Notes: generated by a model from the sequence alone, not told the origin. A stretch of DNA of 64,000 bases from Lachnospiraceae bacterium UBA6998 (GCA_002448395.1 DJXS01000038.1:1-64000), one strand, 5' to 3'. Positions 7,620-17,534 are shown, counted from the stretch's first letter. Program-made: numbers and translations.

Positions 7620-8208
7620 AGAATTTCCTCTCTTCATCACATCTTCTGTAATACTCATAGGTTTTCTGTGTCATGGGATCCACTTCCACTCCTGTCGTGC
7701 CCAGATAACTGAGGGTATCCCTCAGGATCTGAAGAACGCAGTCGTCGATGCTCTCGAATGCAAGTTTTCTTACTACAGGGAGATTGGGAGCGGAATCCCT
7801 GCCCGGTTCAATATAGTCCGCCGTAAAAACAATCTTCTCCAGCAGACTCATGCCGGGCCTTCCTGTGGTATGATATCTGATCGCGTTGAGGATATCCTCG
7901 TCCTTCACACCATATTTTGACTGAGCCAGTTCGGCTCCCGCCTTGGAGTGAAGGAGCGATCCGCTGCCCTTCTCTATTTCAGAGAGTTCCAGCCCCGCTT
8001 TTTCACAGATCTTGAGCATTTTCCCCAGATTCATGCATTTAGCGCAGTCATGCAGAAGTCCCGCTGTTTCGGCTTTGTCAACATCAAAGCCGTAGCACAT
8101 GGCAAGACTTGCAGCAGTGCTGGCAACATTCAGCGTATGAACAAAGCGGCCGTATGCCAGTTCCGATTCCAGTTCTCTGATTAGATTAATGCGCTCTTTT
8201 TTGTTCAA
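7612..8208 (-). CDS. yqeK: YqeK-type HD hydrolase (Ap4A hydrolase)
   Basis: YqeK enzymes split diadenosine tetraphosphate symmetrically using an HD-domain metal site. The 198 residues show FVHTLNVASTAASLA (first His), GLLHDCAKCM (HD pair), HSKAGAELA and AIRYHTTGRPGMSLLEKIVFTADYIEPGR in family order. The start codon is TTG at 8208 with AGGAG 7 bases upstream. It sits between nadD and rsfS, the usual Bacillota arrangement, and overlaps rsfS. Confidence 0.95.
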   Translation of the reverse strand: MNKKERINLIRELESELAYGRFVHTLNVASTAASLAMCYGFDVDKAETAGLLHDCAKCMNLGKMLKICEKAGLELSEIEKGSGSLLHSKAGAELAQSKYGVKDEDILNAIRYHTTGRPGMSLLEKIVFTADYIEPGRDSAPNLPVVRKLAFESIDDCVLQILRDTLSYLGTTGVEVDPMTQKTYEYYRRCDEERKFYE

Positions 8209-8247
8209 GGGTATGCTCCTTATTATTCGAACTTGCAGTTTCGAATT

Positions 8248-8880
8248 TCATTTGTATATCCCGCTTTCTATTATATAACTTTCCAGGGCATCCGGCACGA
8301 GATAATGTACAGATTTTCCGGAAGCTGCCCTTTCGCGGATCTGGGTCGATGAAATCCCGATATTCGGTATCGACACAGGATAAATCCTGGCACCGAAATC
8401 TTTTTCTAAAGCCTGAGTCTCTCTTTGAAACTCTTCCGGATCCACCTGATCTTCCCTCATTGCTGCGAGAACAGTACAGACGTCGAAGATCCTTTGCGGT
8501 TCCCTCCAGGTTCTCATGGAGCAGATCGTATCCGCTCCCACTATGAAGAACAGTTCCGATTCAGGATTCAGAGCCTTAAGTTCCTCAAGTGTTTCAAAGC
8601 TGTAGGTATTGCCCGGCCTGTTCACTTCGATATCGGATACTTCGAAGGGTTTATAACTTCCTGCGGCGATCTTGGTCATTTCCAGTCTCACCTGGGCGGG
8701 CTGCACTTTTTTGCTCCTGTGATCCTTGAAATAGGAATGACCGGAAGGGATAAGCAGCACTCTGTCGAGCTGATACTGGTCCCTGGCCTGCTCTGCTATG
8801 ATCAGATGCCCAAGATGAATGGGATCAAAGGTTCCTCCCAGAATCCCTATCCTCTCCGCTTTTATCGTCTGTTCTCTCAT
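8248..8880 (-). CDS. nadD: Nicotinate-nucleotide adenylyltransferase NadD
   Basis: NadD converts nicotinate mononucleotide and ATP to deamido-NAD in NAD synthesis. The 210 residues contain GGTFDPIHLGHLI (the nucleotidyltransferase T/HxGH loop) near the N-terminus and GISSTQIRER near the C-terminus, which binds ATP phosphates. The ATG at 8880 is preferred over a GTG at 8898 because AAAAGGAG lies just before it and the GTG overlaps the yhbY stop. It is between yhbY and yqeK. Confidence 0.97.
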   Translation of the reverse strand: MREQTIKAERIGILGGTFDPIHLGHLIIAEQARDQYQLDRVLLIPSGHSYFKDHRSKKVQPAQVRLEMTKIAAGSYKPFEVSDIEVNRPGNTYSFETLEELKALNPESELFFIVGADTICSMRTWREPQRIFDVCTVLAAMREDQVDPEEFQRETQALEKDFGARIYPVSIPNIGISSTQIRERAASGKSVHYLVPDALESYIIESGIYK

Positions 8881-8894
8881 GATCCCGCTCCTTT

Positions 8895-9188
8895 TCACTT
8901 AGGAAGAACGATCTTAGGGTTTTCCTTAAACGGCTTGTAAAGTACAAATTTTCTGCCGATGACCATCACAACCTGTGAACGTGTGCGTCCGGCAAGCGTC
9001 TCTGCCGCTTCCCTGGGATCAACGGGAGCCATTTTCATCACGGCGCCCTTTAAAAGCTCTCTCGTGTTAAAAGCCTCCTCTGTGGAGACCACAGTCTCCG
9101 GGCTGACACCGTTTTTGCCGATCTGAACGACCGGATCGAGCTGATTGGAAAGACCGATCAGAAACGATCTCTGTTTACTGGTAAGCAT
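8895..9188 (-). CDS. yhbY: YhbY-family RNA-binding protein (CRM domain)
   Basis: A 97-residue single CRM domain protein linked to 50S subunit assembly in other bacteria. The N-terminus MLTSKQRSFLIGLSNQLDPVVQIGKN, the GxxG-like VQIGKNGVS loop and the C-terminal strand VVMVIGRKFVLYK match the family. It lies between obg and nadD, both ends tightly packed, consistent with a ribosome-assembly role. Confidence 0.95.
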   Translation of the reverse strand: MLTSKQRSFLIGLSNQLDPVVQIGKNGVSPETVVSTEEAFNTRELLKGAVMKMAPVDPREAAETLAGRTRSQVVMVIGRKFVLYKPFKENPKIVLPK

Positions 9189-9206
9189 CTTGTCTCCTTT
9201 ATCAAA

Positions 9207-10580
<1,374 letters not shown>

Positions 10581-10609
10581 CTTACAATCATCGGTATTCC
10601 CTGCAGTGA

Positions 10610-10900
10610 TTACTGCTGAGCCTCTACGGGATGGACAGAAGCTCTCTTCTTGTCCTTACCTACGCGCTCAAAGCGAAGGATTCCGTCGGTCAGAGCATAC
10701 AGAGTGTCATCACCGCCGATGCCTACGTTAAGGCCGGGGTGAATGCTTGTTCCGCGCTGTCTGTAAAGAATGTTGCCGGCCTTGACAAACTGGCCGTCAG
10801 CCTTCTTGGCGCCAAGTCTCTTAGCATTGGAATCACGACCGTTCTTGGTGGATCCCATTCCCTTTTTATGGGCAAAGAACTGAAGGTTCAAATTTAACAT
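10610..10900 (-). CDS. rpmA: 50S ribosomal protein L27 with cleavable N-terminus
   Basis: L27 reaches the peptidyl-transferase centre through its N-terminal tail. The 96 residues begin [14 protein letters not shown]: the extra nine residues match the Bacillota extension cut by Prp after LQFF, leaving AHKKG as the mature start. The rest ([28 protein letters not shown]) is standard L27. The prp gene lies directly upstream, 2 bases away. Confidence 0.98.
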   Translation of the reverse strand: MLNLNLQFFAHKKGMGSTKNGRDSNAKRLGAKKADGQFVKAGNILYRQRGTSIHPGLNVGIGGDDTLYALTDGILRFERVGKDKKRASVHPVEAQQ

Positions 10901-10902
10901 GT

Positions 10903-11259
10903 CTATACCTCCTCGATTTCGAATTTCAGATATCTCTCACCGTATTCACTCCTGATCCATTGTAGTCCGTGGATCATAGAGTCGATGAGAAGTGATGCTT
11001 CATGGGTCGGAATACTGCGGAAGGCGCATGTGATAAGGCCGCCTTCCTCACTGTCATAATCACAGCCGATATCTTCGTGAAGAAGATCCTGCAGACAATT
11101 AACAGTGTTGATGACTATTGCGGATACTCCCGCGCACACCACATCGCCCTGCGGTTTCAAAAAGCTTCCAAAGCCTCTGTTGGGCTTAAACCCCGCATGT
11201 CCGCTGCAGATAAAGGACTTGTAATTTCCATTCTGCCGTGTGATTACAACCTGTATCAT
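10903..11259 (-). CDS. prp: Ribosomal-processing cysteine protease Prp
   Basis: Prp removes the N-terminal extension of L27, which is essential in Staphylococcus. The 118 residues carry the active-site His21 in SGHAGF and Cys42 in [10 protein letters not shown], the two family motifs. The interval between them ([14 protein letters not shown]) is somewhat different from the usual GxxD/YGxD sequence but of similar length. It is between rplU and rpmA as in other Bacillota, and the L27 encoded next door keeps the cleavage site. Confidence 0.95.
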   Translation of the reverse strand: MIQVVITRQNGNYKSFICSGHAGFKPNRGFGSFLKPQGDVVCAGVSAIVINTVNCLQDLLHEDIGCDYDSEEGGLITCAFRSIPTHEASLLIDSMIHGLQWIRSEYGERYLKFEIEEV

Positions 11260-11273
11260 AGGAATGTCTCTAA

Positions 11274-11579
11274 TCAGCCGTTGATCTTGTCGATCTTAAC
11301 GCGGGTATAGAGCTGTCTGTGACCGTTCTTCTTGTGATAGCCGGTCTTTCTCTTGTAGTGATAAACTACAACCTTCTTGCCCTTGCCCTGATCCATAACA
11401 GTTCCTGTGACAGTTGCGGATGCGACTTCCTCGCCAACCTTCATAGCGTCGCCGCCGATGCAGATTACCTTGTCAAAAGTAACTTCTGTTCCGCTCTCGC
11501 CCTCGATCTTCTCGATATCGATGATATCTCCCTCGGAAACTTTGTACTGCTTGCCACCTGTTGCGATAATTGCGTACAT
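11274..11579 (-). CDS. rplU: 50S ribosomal protein L21
   Basis: The 101-residue L21 shows [18 protein letters not shown] at its start and [16 protein letters not shown](L)YT in the C-terminal half, both family signatures. It binds 23S rRNA in the 50S subunit. First gene of the rplU-prp-rpmA-obg operon, with AAGGAGGTACC before its ATG and an L21-leader-like upstream region. Confidence 0.98.
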   Translation of the reverse strand: MYAIIATGGKQYKVSEGDIIDIEKIEGESGTEVTFDKVICIGGDAMKVGEEVASATVTGTVMDQGKGKKVVVYHYKRKTGYHKKNGHRQLYTRVKIDKING

Positions 11580-11591
11580 TCTGGTACCTCC

Positions 11592-11710
11592 TTCTTAAAA
11601 AAACTCGCTGATTACGGCGGTCCTGTAAACAGGACGCTTTCCATGCTGCTGTTCCTGCAGTACCATACAGCGCAGCACATAAAGAGCCTCATCATGCGGC
11701 ATACTCAATT
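11592..11710 (-). ncRNA. Probable L21 leader RNA
   Basis: The untranslated leader of rplU, about 120 bases from the predicted start point to the ribosome site. It contains hairpins GTCCTG/CAGGAC (11620-11635) and CTGC/GCAG (11646-11660). Its position and hairpin series resemble the L21 leader element of Bacillota, thought to let L21 regulate its own operon. Not aligned to a model, so tentative. Confidence 0.55.
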
Positions 11711-11739
11711 AACATAGCAGAAGGGCGAAAGCATGTCAA
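11711..11739 (-). promoter_or_regulatory. rplU operon promoter
   Basis: Minus-strand TTGACA (11734-11739), 17-base spacer, TATGTT (11711-11716). The promoter lies inside the arm of a long imperfect hairpin (11722-11766) at the end of the his operon. Confidence 0.75.
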
Positions 11740-11766
11740 GAATGATTCGTGACATTTTTTCGCCCT
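11722..11766 (-). terminator. Imperfect hairpin after the his operon
   Basis: AGGGCGAAA (11722-11730) pairs with TTTCGCCCT (11758-11766), and ATGTCA with TGACAT inside. There is no T run on the minus strand. It could end his-operon transcripts inefficiently, but it overlaps the rplU promoter. Confidence 0.4.
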
Positions 11767-11814
11767 CAATCTGATTTTTCAAAATTTATCTTCGCACTGC
11801 TGCCAAACTGCCGG

Positions 11815-13119
11815 TCAGTCCTCTTTTTTCTGTCTGCGCGCCAGTTCCCCGGTCACATCCTCCCATGTGATCCCTTTCTCCGCCATGACCACCATCAGGT
11901 GATAAAGATAATCGGAGATCTCGTAGACGATCTCGTTGGGATTGGGATTTTTTGCCGCGATCACGATCTCTGTTGCCTCTTCGCCAAGCTTCTTGAGCAT
12001 TTTGTCAAGGCCCTTGTCAAAAAGGTAATTGGTATAGGATCCCTTTTTAGGATGATCTCTGCGGTCCGTGATCGTCTGATAATCTCTCAAAAGAACTGTC
12101 TGCGGATTGAACTCCTCTTTTCCTTCCTCTGCGAGGACTTTGTTGAAAAAGCAGGAGTGACTGCCTGTATGGCAGGCCGCCCCGATCTGTTCGACTTTGG
12201 CAAGAAGAGTATCCATATCGCAGTCGGCAGTCAGGGATTGCACGTACTGGAAATGGCCGCTGGTAAGACCTTTGACCCAGATCTCATTCCTGCTTCTAGA
12301 CCAGTAGGTCATCTTTCCCGTGGCAACGGTAAGGTTATAGGCCTCCTCGTTCATATAGGCCACCATGAGAACCTGATCCGTCGAAGCTTCCTGAACGACT
12401 ACCGGCAGAAGTCCGTCGGGACCGAGCTTGAAATCCCCCCACTCATACGCCGCAGTGCGCACCTTTACGGGAATTCCCGATGAGAGCAGTTTATTTCTTA
12501 CAAACTGAAGCTTACCCGTCCTCTTATTTACGCCGTTTCCGGTCACGCCATTGATTCCTTCATGGGAGAGAGACACTCTCACGCAGTCGTTTTCAGTGAT
12601 CTGGGCGATCACAGGAAGGTCTGTCCAGTTACCGCTAAGGCTATCAAGCGATTCGTCCCCTACATAGATCAGGCAGCAGACATTACCGTCAATAAGATCC
12701 TTATTCTCAGCGACCTGGTCTTTAGAAGAGAAGCAGCACGCTATTTTGTCAGAGCCGAATTTGTCCGCCACTTCCTGCGCGATCTGCGCATTTGCGTCCT
12801 TGGAAAGATTCAGGCACGCCATGCTGCAGCCGGCGTAAAGGAATTTCTTAATATCCTCCATCCTCCTGACTCTTCCGGCGGCGATCACAGGGATCCGTGC
12901 CGACGAGCAGATTTTACGGATGATGTCATTGTGCATCTCCTGCTCACTGTCTGAATCAGAGAGGTCAAAGATCATCAGGGCGTCCGTAAATCCGTTATCA
13001 TATTGTGCCGCAAGAGCAGCGGGATCTTCACTGACTGTATCCAAATCCCCGAGGCCCTTTACTGCCTTTCCTTCATACAGATAAATGCTGGGGATCAGCT
13101 TCTTAAACTGTGTATCCAT
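11815..13119 (-). CDS. hisIE: HisIE with N-terminal degenerate HisA/HisF-like domain
   Basis: A 434-residue three-part protein. Residues about 225-325 are phosphoribosyl-AMP cyclohydrolase (HisI) with SRSRNEIWVKG, the metal site DCDMDT (299-304) and Cys316/Cys323 in CHTGSHSC. Residues about 340-434 are phosphoribosyl-ATP pyrophosphatase (HisE) with KKLGEEATEIVIAAK. Together they do steps 2 and 3 of histidine synthesis. Residues 1-212 look like a decayed HisA/HisF barrel: LIPSIYLYEGKAVKG mirrors IPCIDLKDGRVVKG but the catalytic Asp is replaced by Tyr13. That domain is probably structural or regulatory. Last gene of the his operon. Confidence 0.9.
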   Translation of the reverse strand: MDTQFKKLIPSIYLYEGKAVKGLGDLDTVSEDPAALAAQYDNGFTDALMIFDLSDSDSEQEMHNDIIRKICSSARIPVIAAGRVRRMEDIKKFLYAGCSMACLNLSKDANAQIAQEVADKFGSDKIACCFSSKDQVAENKDLIDGNVCCLIYVGDESLDSLSGNWTDLPVIAQITENDCVRVSLSHEGINGVTGNGVNKRTGKLQFVRNKLLSSGIPVKVRTAAYEWGDFKLGPDGLLPVVVQEASTDQVLMVAYMNEEAYNLTVATGKMTYWSRSRNEIWVKGLTSGHFQYVQSLTADCDMDTLLAKVEQIGAACHTGSHSCFFNKVLAEEGKEEFNPQTVLLRDYQTITDRRDHPKKGSYTNYLFDKGLDKMLKKLGEEATEIVIAAKNPNPNEIVYEISDYLYHLMVVMAEKGITWEDVTGELARRQKKED

Positions 13120-13139
13120 TATTATCCTCGACGAGGGGC

Positions 13140-13733
13140 TCAGAGACTCCCCTTGGTGCTCAGAACGTCTGTGATCCGTTCCTCTTTCTGTGTTGCCATG
13201 TCAAGGGCCTTGGAGAAGCACTTGAACATTCCCTCGATGATGTGATGGGCATTTGTGCCCGAAAGGATCCTGAAATGGAGATTCATCGCGGCGCTGTAAG
13301 AGACTGAATAGAAAAACTCCCGGACCAGCTCCGTGTCAAAGTCTCCGACCATGGGCGCGTTGATCGGCGTTCCTTCCATGACAAAATACGGTCTTCCGCA
13401 CAGATCAACCGCACACAGGATCAGAGCTTCATCCATGGGGAGGACAAAAAAGCCATACCTTTTAATGCCCTTCTTGTCACCCACAGCTTCTTTGATCGCC
13501 TGTCCCAGCACGATCCCTGTGTCCTCTACAGTATGATGACCGTCCACATTCAGGTCGCCGTCCGCCTTGAGCTGCATATCAAACAGGCCATGTCTGGTAA
13601 AAGCGTCCATCATATGGTCGAAAAACCCGATCCCGGTGGAAATCTCCGCTTTTCCGCTGCCATCGATGCAGAAATTCATGGAAATATCCGTCTCGCCGGT
13701 TTTCCTGCTGACTTCAGCTGTTCTCTTATCCAT
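13140..13733 (-). CDS. hisB: Imidazoleglycerol-phosphate dehydratase HisB
   Basis: HisB dehydrates imidazole-glycerol phosphate, a middle step of histidine synthesis, using a manganese site. The 197 residues show the paired metal motifs GFFDHMMDAFTRH and DGHHTVEDTGI, and the C-terminal NAHHIIEGMFK. The second ATG (13733) is preferred because AGGAGG is 7 bases before it; the first ATG is too close. It overlaps the end of hisD by a few bases if the upstream ATG is used. Confidence 0.97.
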   Translation of the reverse strand: MDKRTAEVSRKTGETDISMNFCIDGSGKAEISTGIGFFDHMMDAFTRHGLFDMQLKADGDLNVDGHHTVEDTGIVLGQAIKEAVGDKKGIKRYGFFVLPMDEALILCAVDLCGRPYFVMEGTPINAPMVGDFDTELVREFFYSVSYSAAMNLHFRILSGTNAHHIIEGMFKCFSKALDMATQKEERITDVLSTKGSL

Positions 13734-13735
13734 GA

Positions 13736-15034
13736 TCATTCCTCCTCTTCGAATCGGACAGCAATGGAATTGGCGTGCGCCGTGAGTCCTTCGCTGAGAG
13801 CAAAAAGTTCGATATCCTTGTGAACAGCCCGAAGAGCATCCTTTGAGTAGGAAATGATACTGCTCTTCTTGACAAAATCATCAACTCCCAGAGGGGAGAA
13901 GAATCTCGCTGTGCCGTTTGTGGGCAGGATGTGGTTGGGACCTGCGAAATAGTCGCCGAGCGGTTCCGAAGAATAACTGCCGAGGAAGATCGCGCCCGCA
14001 TTGCGGATCTTCGTCATGACCTCATAAGGATTCTCCGTAATGATCTCAAGATGCTCGGAGGCAATAGTATTGGCAGCCTCCACAAGATCCTCCATCGTAT
14101 CGCCGACAAATATATATCCGTAGTCATCGAGAGATTTTTGAATGATCTCCGCTCTTGAGAGTGTCTTCAAAAATCCGTCGATCTCTTCAGAAACAGCTTT
14201 TGCGATGTTTTCGTCAGTTGTCAGAAGAATCGCGCTGGCCATCGGATCGTGCTCTGCCTGAGAGAGAAGATCCGCGGCGACATACCTTGGATTAGCGGTG
14301 CTGTCGGCGATGATCAGGATCTCACTGGGACCTGCCACAGAGTCTATGCCGGTAACGCCAAAGCAGGCTTTTTTGGCCAGTGCAACAAAAATATTGCCGG
14401 GGCCTGTGATCTTATCCACTTTCGGGATCGTCTCTGTGCCGTATGCCATTGCTGCGATCGCCTGCGCGCCGCCGACCTTATAGATCTCATCGGCACCGGC
14501 TATATCCGCCGCCACTACTGTGCCTGCGGCAGCTCTGCCGTCAGGACCCGGAGGTGTGCACATGATGATCTTCTCAACTCCCGCCACTTTCGCAGGAACA
14601 ATGTTCATGAGAACGCTGGACGGATAGACCGCGCGTCCGCCGGGAACATAACAGCCTGAGACTTCAATAGGAGTCACTTTCTGTCCGAGTATCACACCGT
14701 CCTCTCTGGTTGTGATCCAGCTGGAGCGCTTCTGTTTCTCATGATATACACGGATGTTCTCCGCGGCTTTCCTCATCACTTCCACCAGGGCGGGATGCAG
14801 TTCTCTGTAAGCATCCGCGATCTCACGTTCAGATACCCGAAGAGTCTCAGAAGTCAGATCGCAGCGATCAAACTTCTTTTCATATGCGATGACAGCTTTG
14901 TCGCCTGACTCACGCACATCCGCGATTATACTCTGTACAGTCTTCTCATAGTCCCCATATCCTGAAGCGGACCGTCCGATCAGTCTGGCAAGCGCCTGTG
15001 ATTTTGTATTTTCATCGAGCTTTAGTATTCTCAT
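13736..15034 (-). CDS. hisD: Histidinol dehydrogenase HisD
   Basis: HisD oxidises L-histidinol to histidine in two NAD-dependent steps using zinc. The 432 residues contain GCYVPGGRAVYPSSVLM, the catalytic loop SQAEHDPMASA (Glu-His pair) and the C-terminal GPNHILPT motif with a zinc ligand. The start MRILKLDE at 15034 resembles the family; a GTG at 15067, overlapping the hisG stop, is an alternative with its own GAGG site. Part of the his operon. Confidence 0.95.
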   Translation of the reverse strand: MRILKLDENTKSQALARLIGRSASGYGDYEKTVQSIIADVRESGDKAVIAYEKKFDRCDLTSETLRVSEREIADAYRELHPALVEVMRKAAENIRVYHEKQKRSSWITTREDGVILGQKVTPIEVSGCYVPGGRAVYPSSVLMNIVPAKVAGVEKIIMCTPPGPDGRAAAGTVVAADIAGADEIYKVGGAQAIAAMAYGTETIPKVDKITGPGNIFVALAKKACFGVTGIDSVAGPSEILIIADSTANPRYVAADLLSQAEHDPMASAILLTTDENIAKAVSEEIDGFLKTLSRAEIIQKSLDDYGYIFVGDTMEDLVEAANTIASEHLEIITENPYEVMTKIRNAGAIFLGSYSSEPLGDYFAGPNHILPTNGTARFFSPLGVDDFVKKSSIISYSKDALRAVHKDIELFALSEGLTAHANSIAVRFEEEE

Positions 15035-15063
15035 CTGTGCACTATATCCTTTCTGACTGTCAG

Positions 15064-15705
15064 TCACTCGAGGCAGTCCCTCACATTCGCCATGATCTCC
15101 CTGATCCTGCGCGTCTTCATCTGCATGGATACCTGATTGACGATCATTCTCGCCGACACAGGGCAGACTTCCTCGAGCACCGCAAGACCGTTCTCCCGAA
15201 GTGTCGAACCCGTCTCGACGATATCGACGATCACATCGCCGAGATCCACGATCGGGCCCAGCTCCACGGAGCCGTTCAGCTTAATGATCTCCACTGTCTG
15301 GTGTTTCCTGTTGTAGAAATGCTCCCTTGCAATGTTCGGATATTTGGAAGTGACCCGTATCATCTCGTGGTGCTTTAAGAGTTCTCTCGCCTCTTCCGGT
15401 CCGCAGACACACATCCTGCACTTTCCGAATCCCAGATCGAGCACTTCGTAAACACGCCTGTTCTCTTCCATTATGATATCTGAACCGACCACTCCGATGT
15501 CCGCCGCGCCGTATTCCACATATGTCGGAACATCAGGTCCTTTGGCGAGGAAAAACCTGAGTTTCTGCTCCTCGTTGACAAAGATCAGTTTCCGCGAACT
15601 CTTGTCCTTGAGCTCTTCGCAGTAATAGCCCGCTTCACCCAGAAGCTTCATTGTCTGATCCGCAAGGCGTCCCTTTGTAAGGGCAATGGTTATGTAATCG
15701 TTCAC
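15064..15705 (-). CDS. hisG: ATP phosphoribosyltransferase HisG, short form
   Basis: HisG joins ATP and PRPP in the first, committed step of histidine synthesis. At 213 residues it is the short form, lacking the C-terminal ACT-like regulatory domain, and needs HisZ, encoded just upstream. Key motifs are ALTKGRLADQ, GAADIGVVGSDI and the PRPP loop VETGSTLRENGL. The start is GTG at 15705 after GGAGG. It reads into hisD. Confidence 0.97.
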   Translation of the reverse strand: MNDYITIALTKGRLADQTMKLLGEAGYYCEELKDKSSRKLIFVNEEQKLRFFLAKGPDVPTYVEYGAADIGVVGSDIIMEENRRVYEVLDLGFGKCRMCVCGPEEARELLKHHEMIRVTSKYPNIAREHFYNRKHQTVEIIKLNGSVELGPIVDLGDVIVDIVETGSTLRENGLAVLEEVCPVSARMIVNQVSMQMKTRRIREIMANVRDCLE

Positions 15706-15724
15706 GCTGTCCTCCGTTCGCTCT

Positions 15725-16864
15725 TCACTCCTCTGCGCATTCCGGCAGCAGAACCGTCCTGAAACCCGCCATACGGCTCATACGGGCAGTTTTGAGGGCC
15801 TCACGGTAGTTTGAGTCATTGTAATAAATCTTTTGAATTTCGGGCTCCTCGTCGTCCACAATATGCTGCCTGTACATCGCGTCCATGAGCGTATCAATGG
15901 AGATCATGCAGCCTATAGCCGGCGCTGTTTTGCCAAAACAGCTCAGGAGCTGGTCGTATCTTCCGCCGGACGCGACAGGTTCGCCGGTACCATATGTGTA
16001 GCCCTTGAAAATGATACCCGTATAGTATCTGTATTTACTAAGAAGCGACAGATCGAAACTGATATATCTTGAAAGCCCGTATGCATCCACAACGTCAAAG
16101 ACATCGATCAGGCGTCTTACTGCATTGCGTGCCCGCTCATTGGGAGCCGACTCCCATGCCTTTTTAAGATCCTCAGTCGTCTCAATAAAGTCGCGGAAGC
16201 TGAGAAACAGATCTCTGTCCTTCCGGCTGTAGCCCTCGCTCTTTAAAAGATCCTCGGCGGCAAAATAGTTCTTGCCGGAAATCTCATTCCTAAGGGCTGT
16301 CTCAATATCGCTGTCCATTCCGAGATAGTCACATATTCCCTTGAAATACTCGACATTGCCGACACTGATCTGGAATTCTGTAAGCCCTGCCGCCAGAAGG
16401 CTTTCGATCAGCATAGCGATCATCTCTCCGTCCGCCTGTGCGCTGGCGTCATTAATGAGCTCGGCGCCCATCTGGAATGTTTCCTTGCGTTTGCCTTGGA
16501 GATCCGATGTATTTGAGAAGGCGCTTCCCTGATAGCAGAAACGAATGGGATGCTTTTCATCCATAAAATACTTGGCAGCGCACCTTGCTACAGAAGGCGT
16601 GAAGTCCGGTCTGAGCACCAGTGTGTTGCCTTCCTTGTCGAAGAACTTGTACAGTTCTCTTGAGGAAGTCGTCCCGATCTCATTGGAGAACACGTCAAAA
16701 TATTCAAACGAAGGAGTCTGAAGATCTTTGTAACCGTACAGATGGATCTGTTCCGCAATCTTACCGATCGTTCTGCTTCTGGCAGTATTCTCCCTGCCAT
16801 AGCAGTCCCTCACCCCTTCGGGAGTATGCAGCAGCTGCTGCGCTTTTCTGTTGGCGTAATTCAT
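15725..16864 (-). CDS. hisZ: ATP phosphoribosyltransferase regulatory subunit HisZ
   Basis: HisZ is a paralogue of histidyl-tRNA synthetase without aminoacylation activity that activates and confers feedback on short HisG. The 379 residues show class II synthetase motifs: TPEGVRDCYG at the N-terminus, VLRPDFTPSVAR (motif 2-like) and VASGGRYDQLL. The anticodon-binding domain of true HisRS is missing, and the gene is followed by hisG, which settles HisZ over HisS. First gene of the operon, ATG start after GAAGGAG. Confidence 0.95.
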   Translation of the reverse strand: MNYANRKAQQLLHTPEGVRDCYGRENTARSRTIGKIAEQIHLYGYKDLQTPSFEYFDVFSNEIGTTSSRELYKFFDKEGNTLVLRPDFTPSVARCAAKYFMDEKHPIRFCYQGSAFSNTSDLQGKRKETFQMGAELINDASAQADGEMIAMLIESLLAAGLTEFQISVGNVEYFKGICDYLGMDSDIETALRNEISGKNYFAAEDLLKSEGYSRKDRDLFLSFRDFIETTEDLKKAWESAPNERARNAVRRLIDVFDVVDAYGLSRYISFDLSLLSKYRYYTGIIFKGYTYGTGEPVASGGRYDQLLSCFGKTAPAIGCMISIDTLMDAMYRQHIVDDEEPEIQKIYYNDSNYREALKTARMSRMAGFRTVLLPECAEE

Positions 16865-16892
16865 GAGTTCTCCTTCGCTTTATTGTGCTGCA

Positions 16893-16910
16893 GTGCTAAT
16901 TCGATAGCAC
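16893..16910. promoter_or_regulatory. Palindrome in the his-operon leader
   Basis: GTGCTAATTCGATAGCAC is an inverted repeat (GTGCTA/TAGCAC) between the promoter and hisZ. A further GTGCTGCAG copy lies beside it. It is placed like an operator and might bind a histidine-responsive repressor; the regulator is unknown. Confidence 0.45.
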
Positions 16911-16924
16911 GTGAAATTATTGGA

Positions 16925-16953
16925 AGTATACAGGAATATGCTCAGCCTGTCAA
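16925..16953 (-). promoter_or_regulatory. his operon promoter
   Basis: Minus-strand TTGACA (16948-16953), 17-base spacer, TATACT (16925-16930), starting just after the recU stop. The leader is about 55 bases, too short for a T-box riboswitch. Confidence 0.8.
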
Positions 16954-16955
16954 AT

Positions 16956-17498
16956 TTACGCGTCGCTGTCCCTCTCCGCGAGATCCCTGTTGATCATCTC
17001 AAGGTACGGCACCAGGATACCATGTTTGTGGGGCAGCACCCAGTTCATATCCAGTTCATCCATCCTGAAGCTTTTCCTGCCGCCAGATTCCGCCCGTTCC
17101 CAGAAGGGCAGAAAGTGCCTGAAAGGAAGATAGTAATAAAAGCCTTCTTCCGTATAACTGATCAGAAAGAAAGCGATCCCGTCCTGCTTCTCAAACAATC
17201 TCATGAACTCCACCTGATGGGGGTGGATATTCTGCAGCGCAAACGTCTTCTGTCTGCACTCCTTGGCGTCAAAACATACCGGGATTCCCTGGATCACACC
17301 TATATAGTCTACGGTGCTCTTCTGGTCAAAATAGGCAAGCGTAATGTGCCTGTTCTCGCTGTCGATCTTCATCGGGGTGATCGGAGTAGGCACTTTCTGA
17401 ATGAGCGCAAGATTCTGTTCTTTATATTTTTCATTGGTCCGGTTGATCTCGTCCTCGAAGAGCGAACCCCGGAGTCCTCTTGATTTCCATGTCGGCAT
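16956..17498 (-). CDS. recU: Holliday junction resolvase RecU
   Basis: RecU cuts Holliday junctions in recombination and helps chromosome segregation in Bacillota. The 180 or so residues show GSLFEDEINRTNEKY (nuclease Glu), VPTPITP, the metal-binding STVDYIGV (Asp), FDAKE(C)R with its Glu-x-Lys pair, and NIHPHQVEFM, all in RecU order. ATG at 17498 follows GGGAG; a GTG three codons earlier is nearly as good. It lacks the usual penicillin-binding-protein neighbour, standing alone before the his operon. Confidence 0.93.
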   Translation of the reverse strand: MPTWKSRGLRGSLFEDEINRTNEKYKEQNLALIQKVPTPITPMKIDSENRHITLAYFDQKSTVDYIGVIQGIPVCFDAKECRQKTFALQNIHPHQVEFMRLFEKQDGIAFFLISYTEEGFYYYLPFRHFLPFWERAESGGRKSFRMDELDMNWVLPHKHGILVPYLEMINRDLAERDSDA

Positions 17499-17534
17499 AT
17501 CAGCCACTCCCGTCCTGTTGTAATAGCCCGGCTT

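Noticed and set aside
16865-16955. T-box riboswitch before the his operon
   Set aside because: The leader is only about 55 bases, too short for a T-box, and lacks its conserved core.
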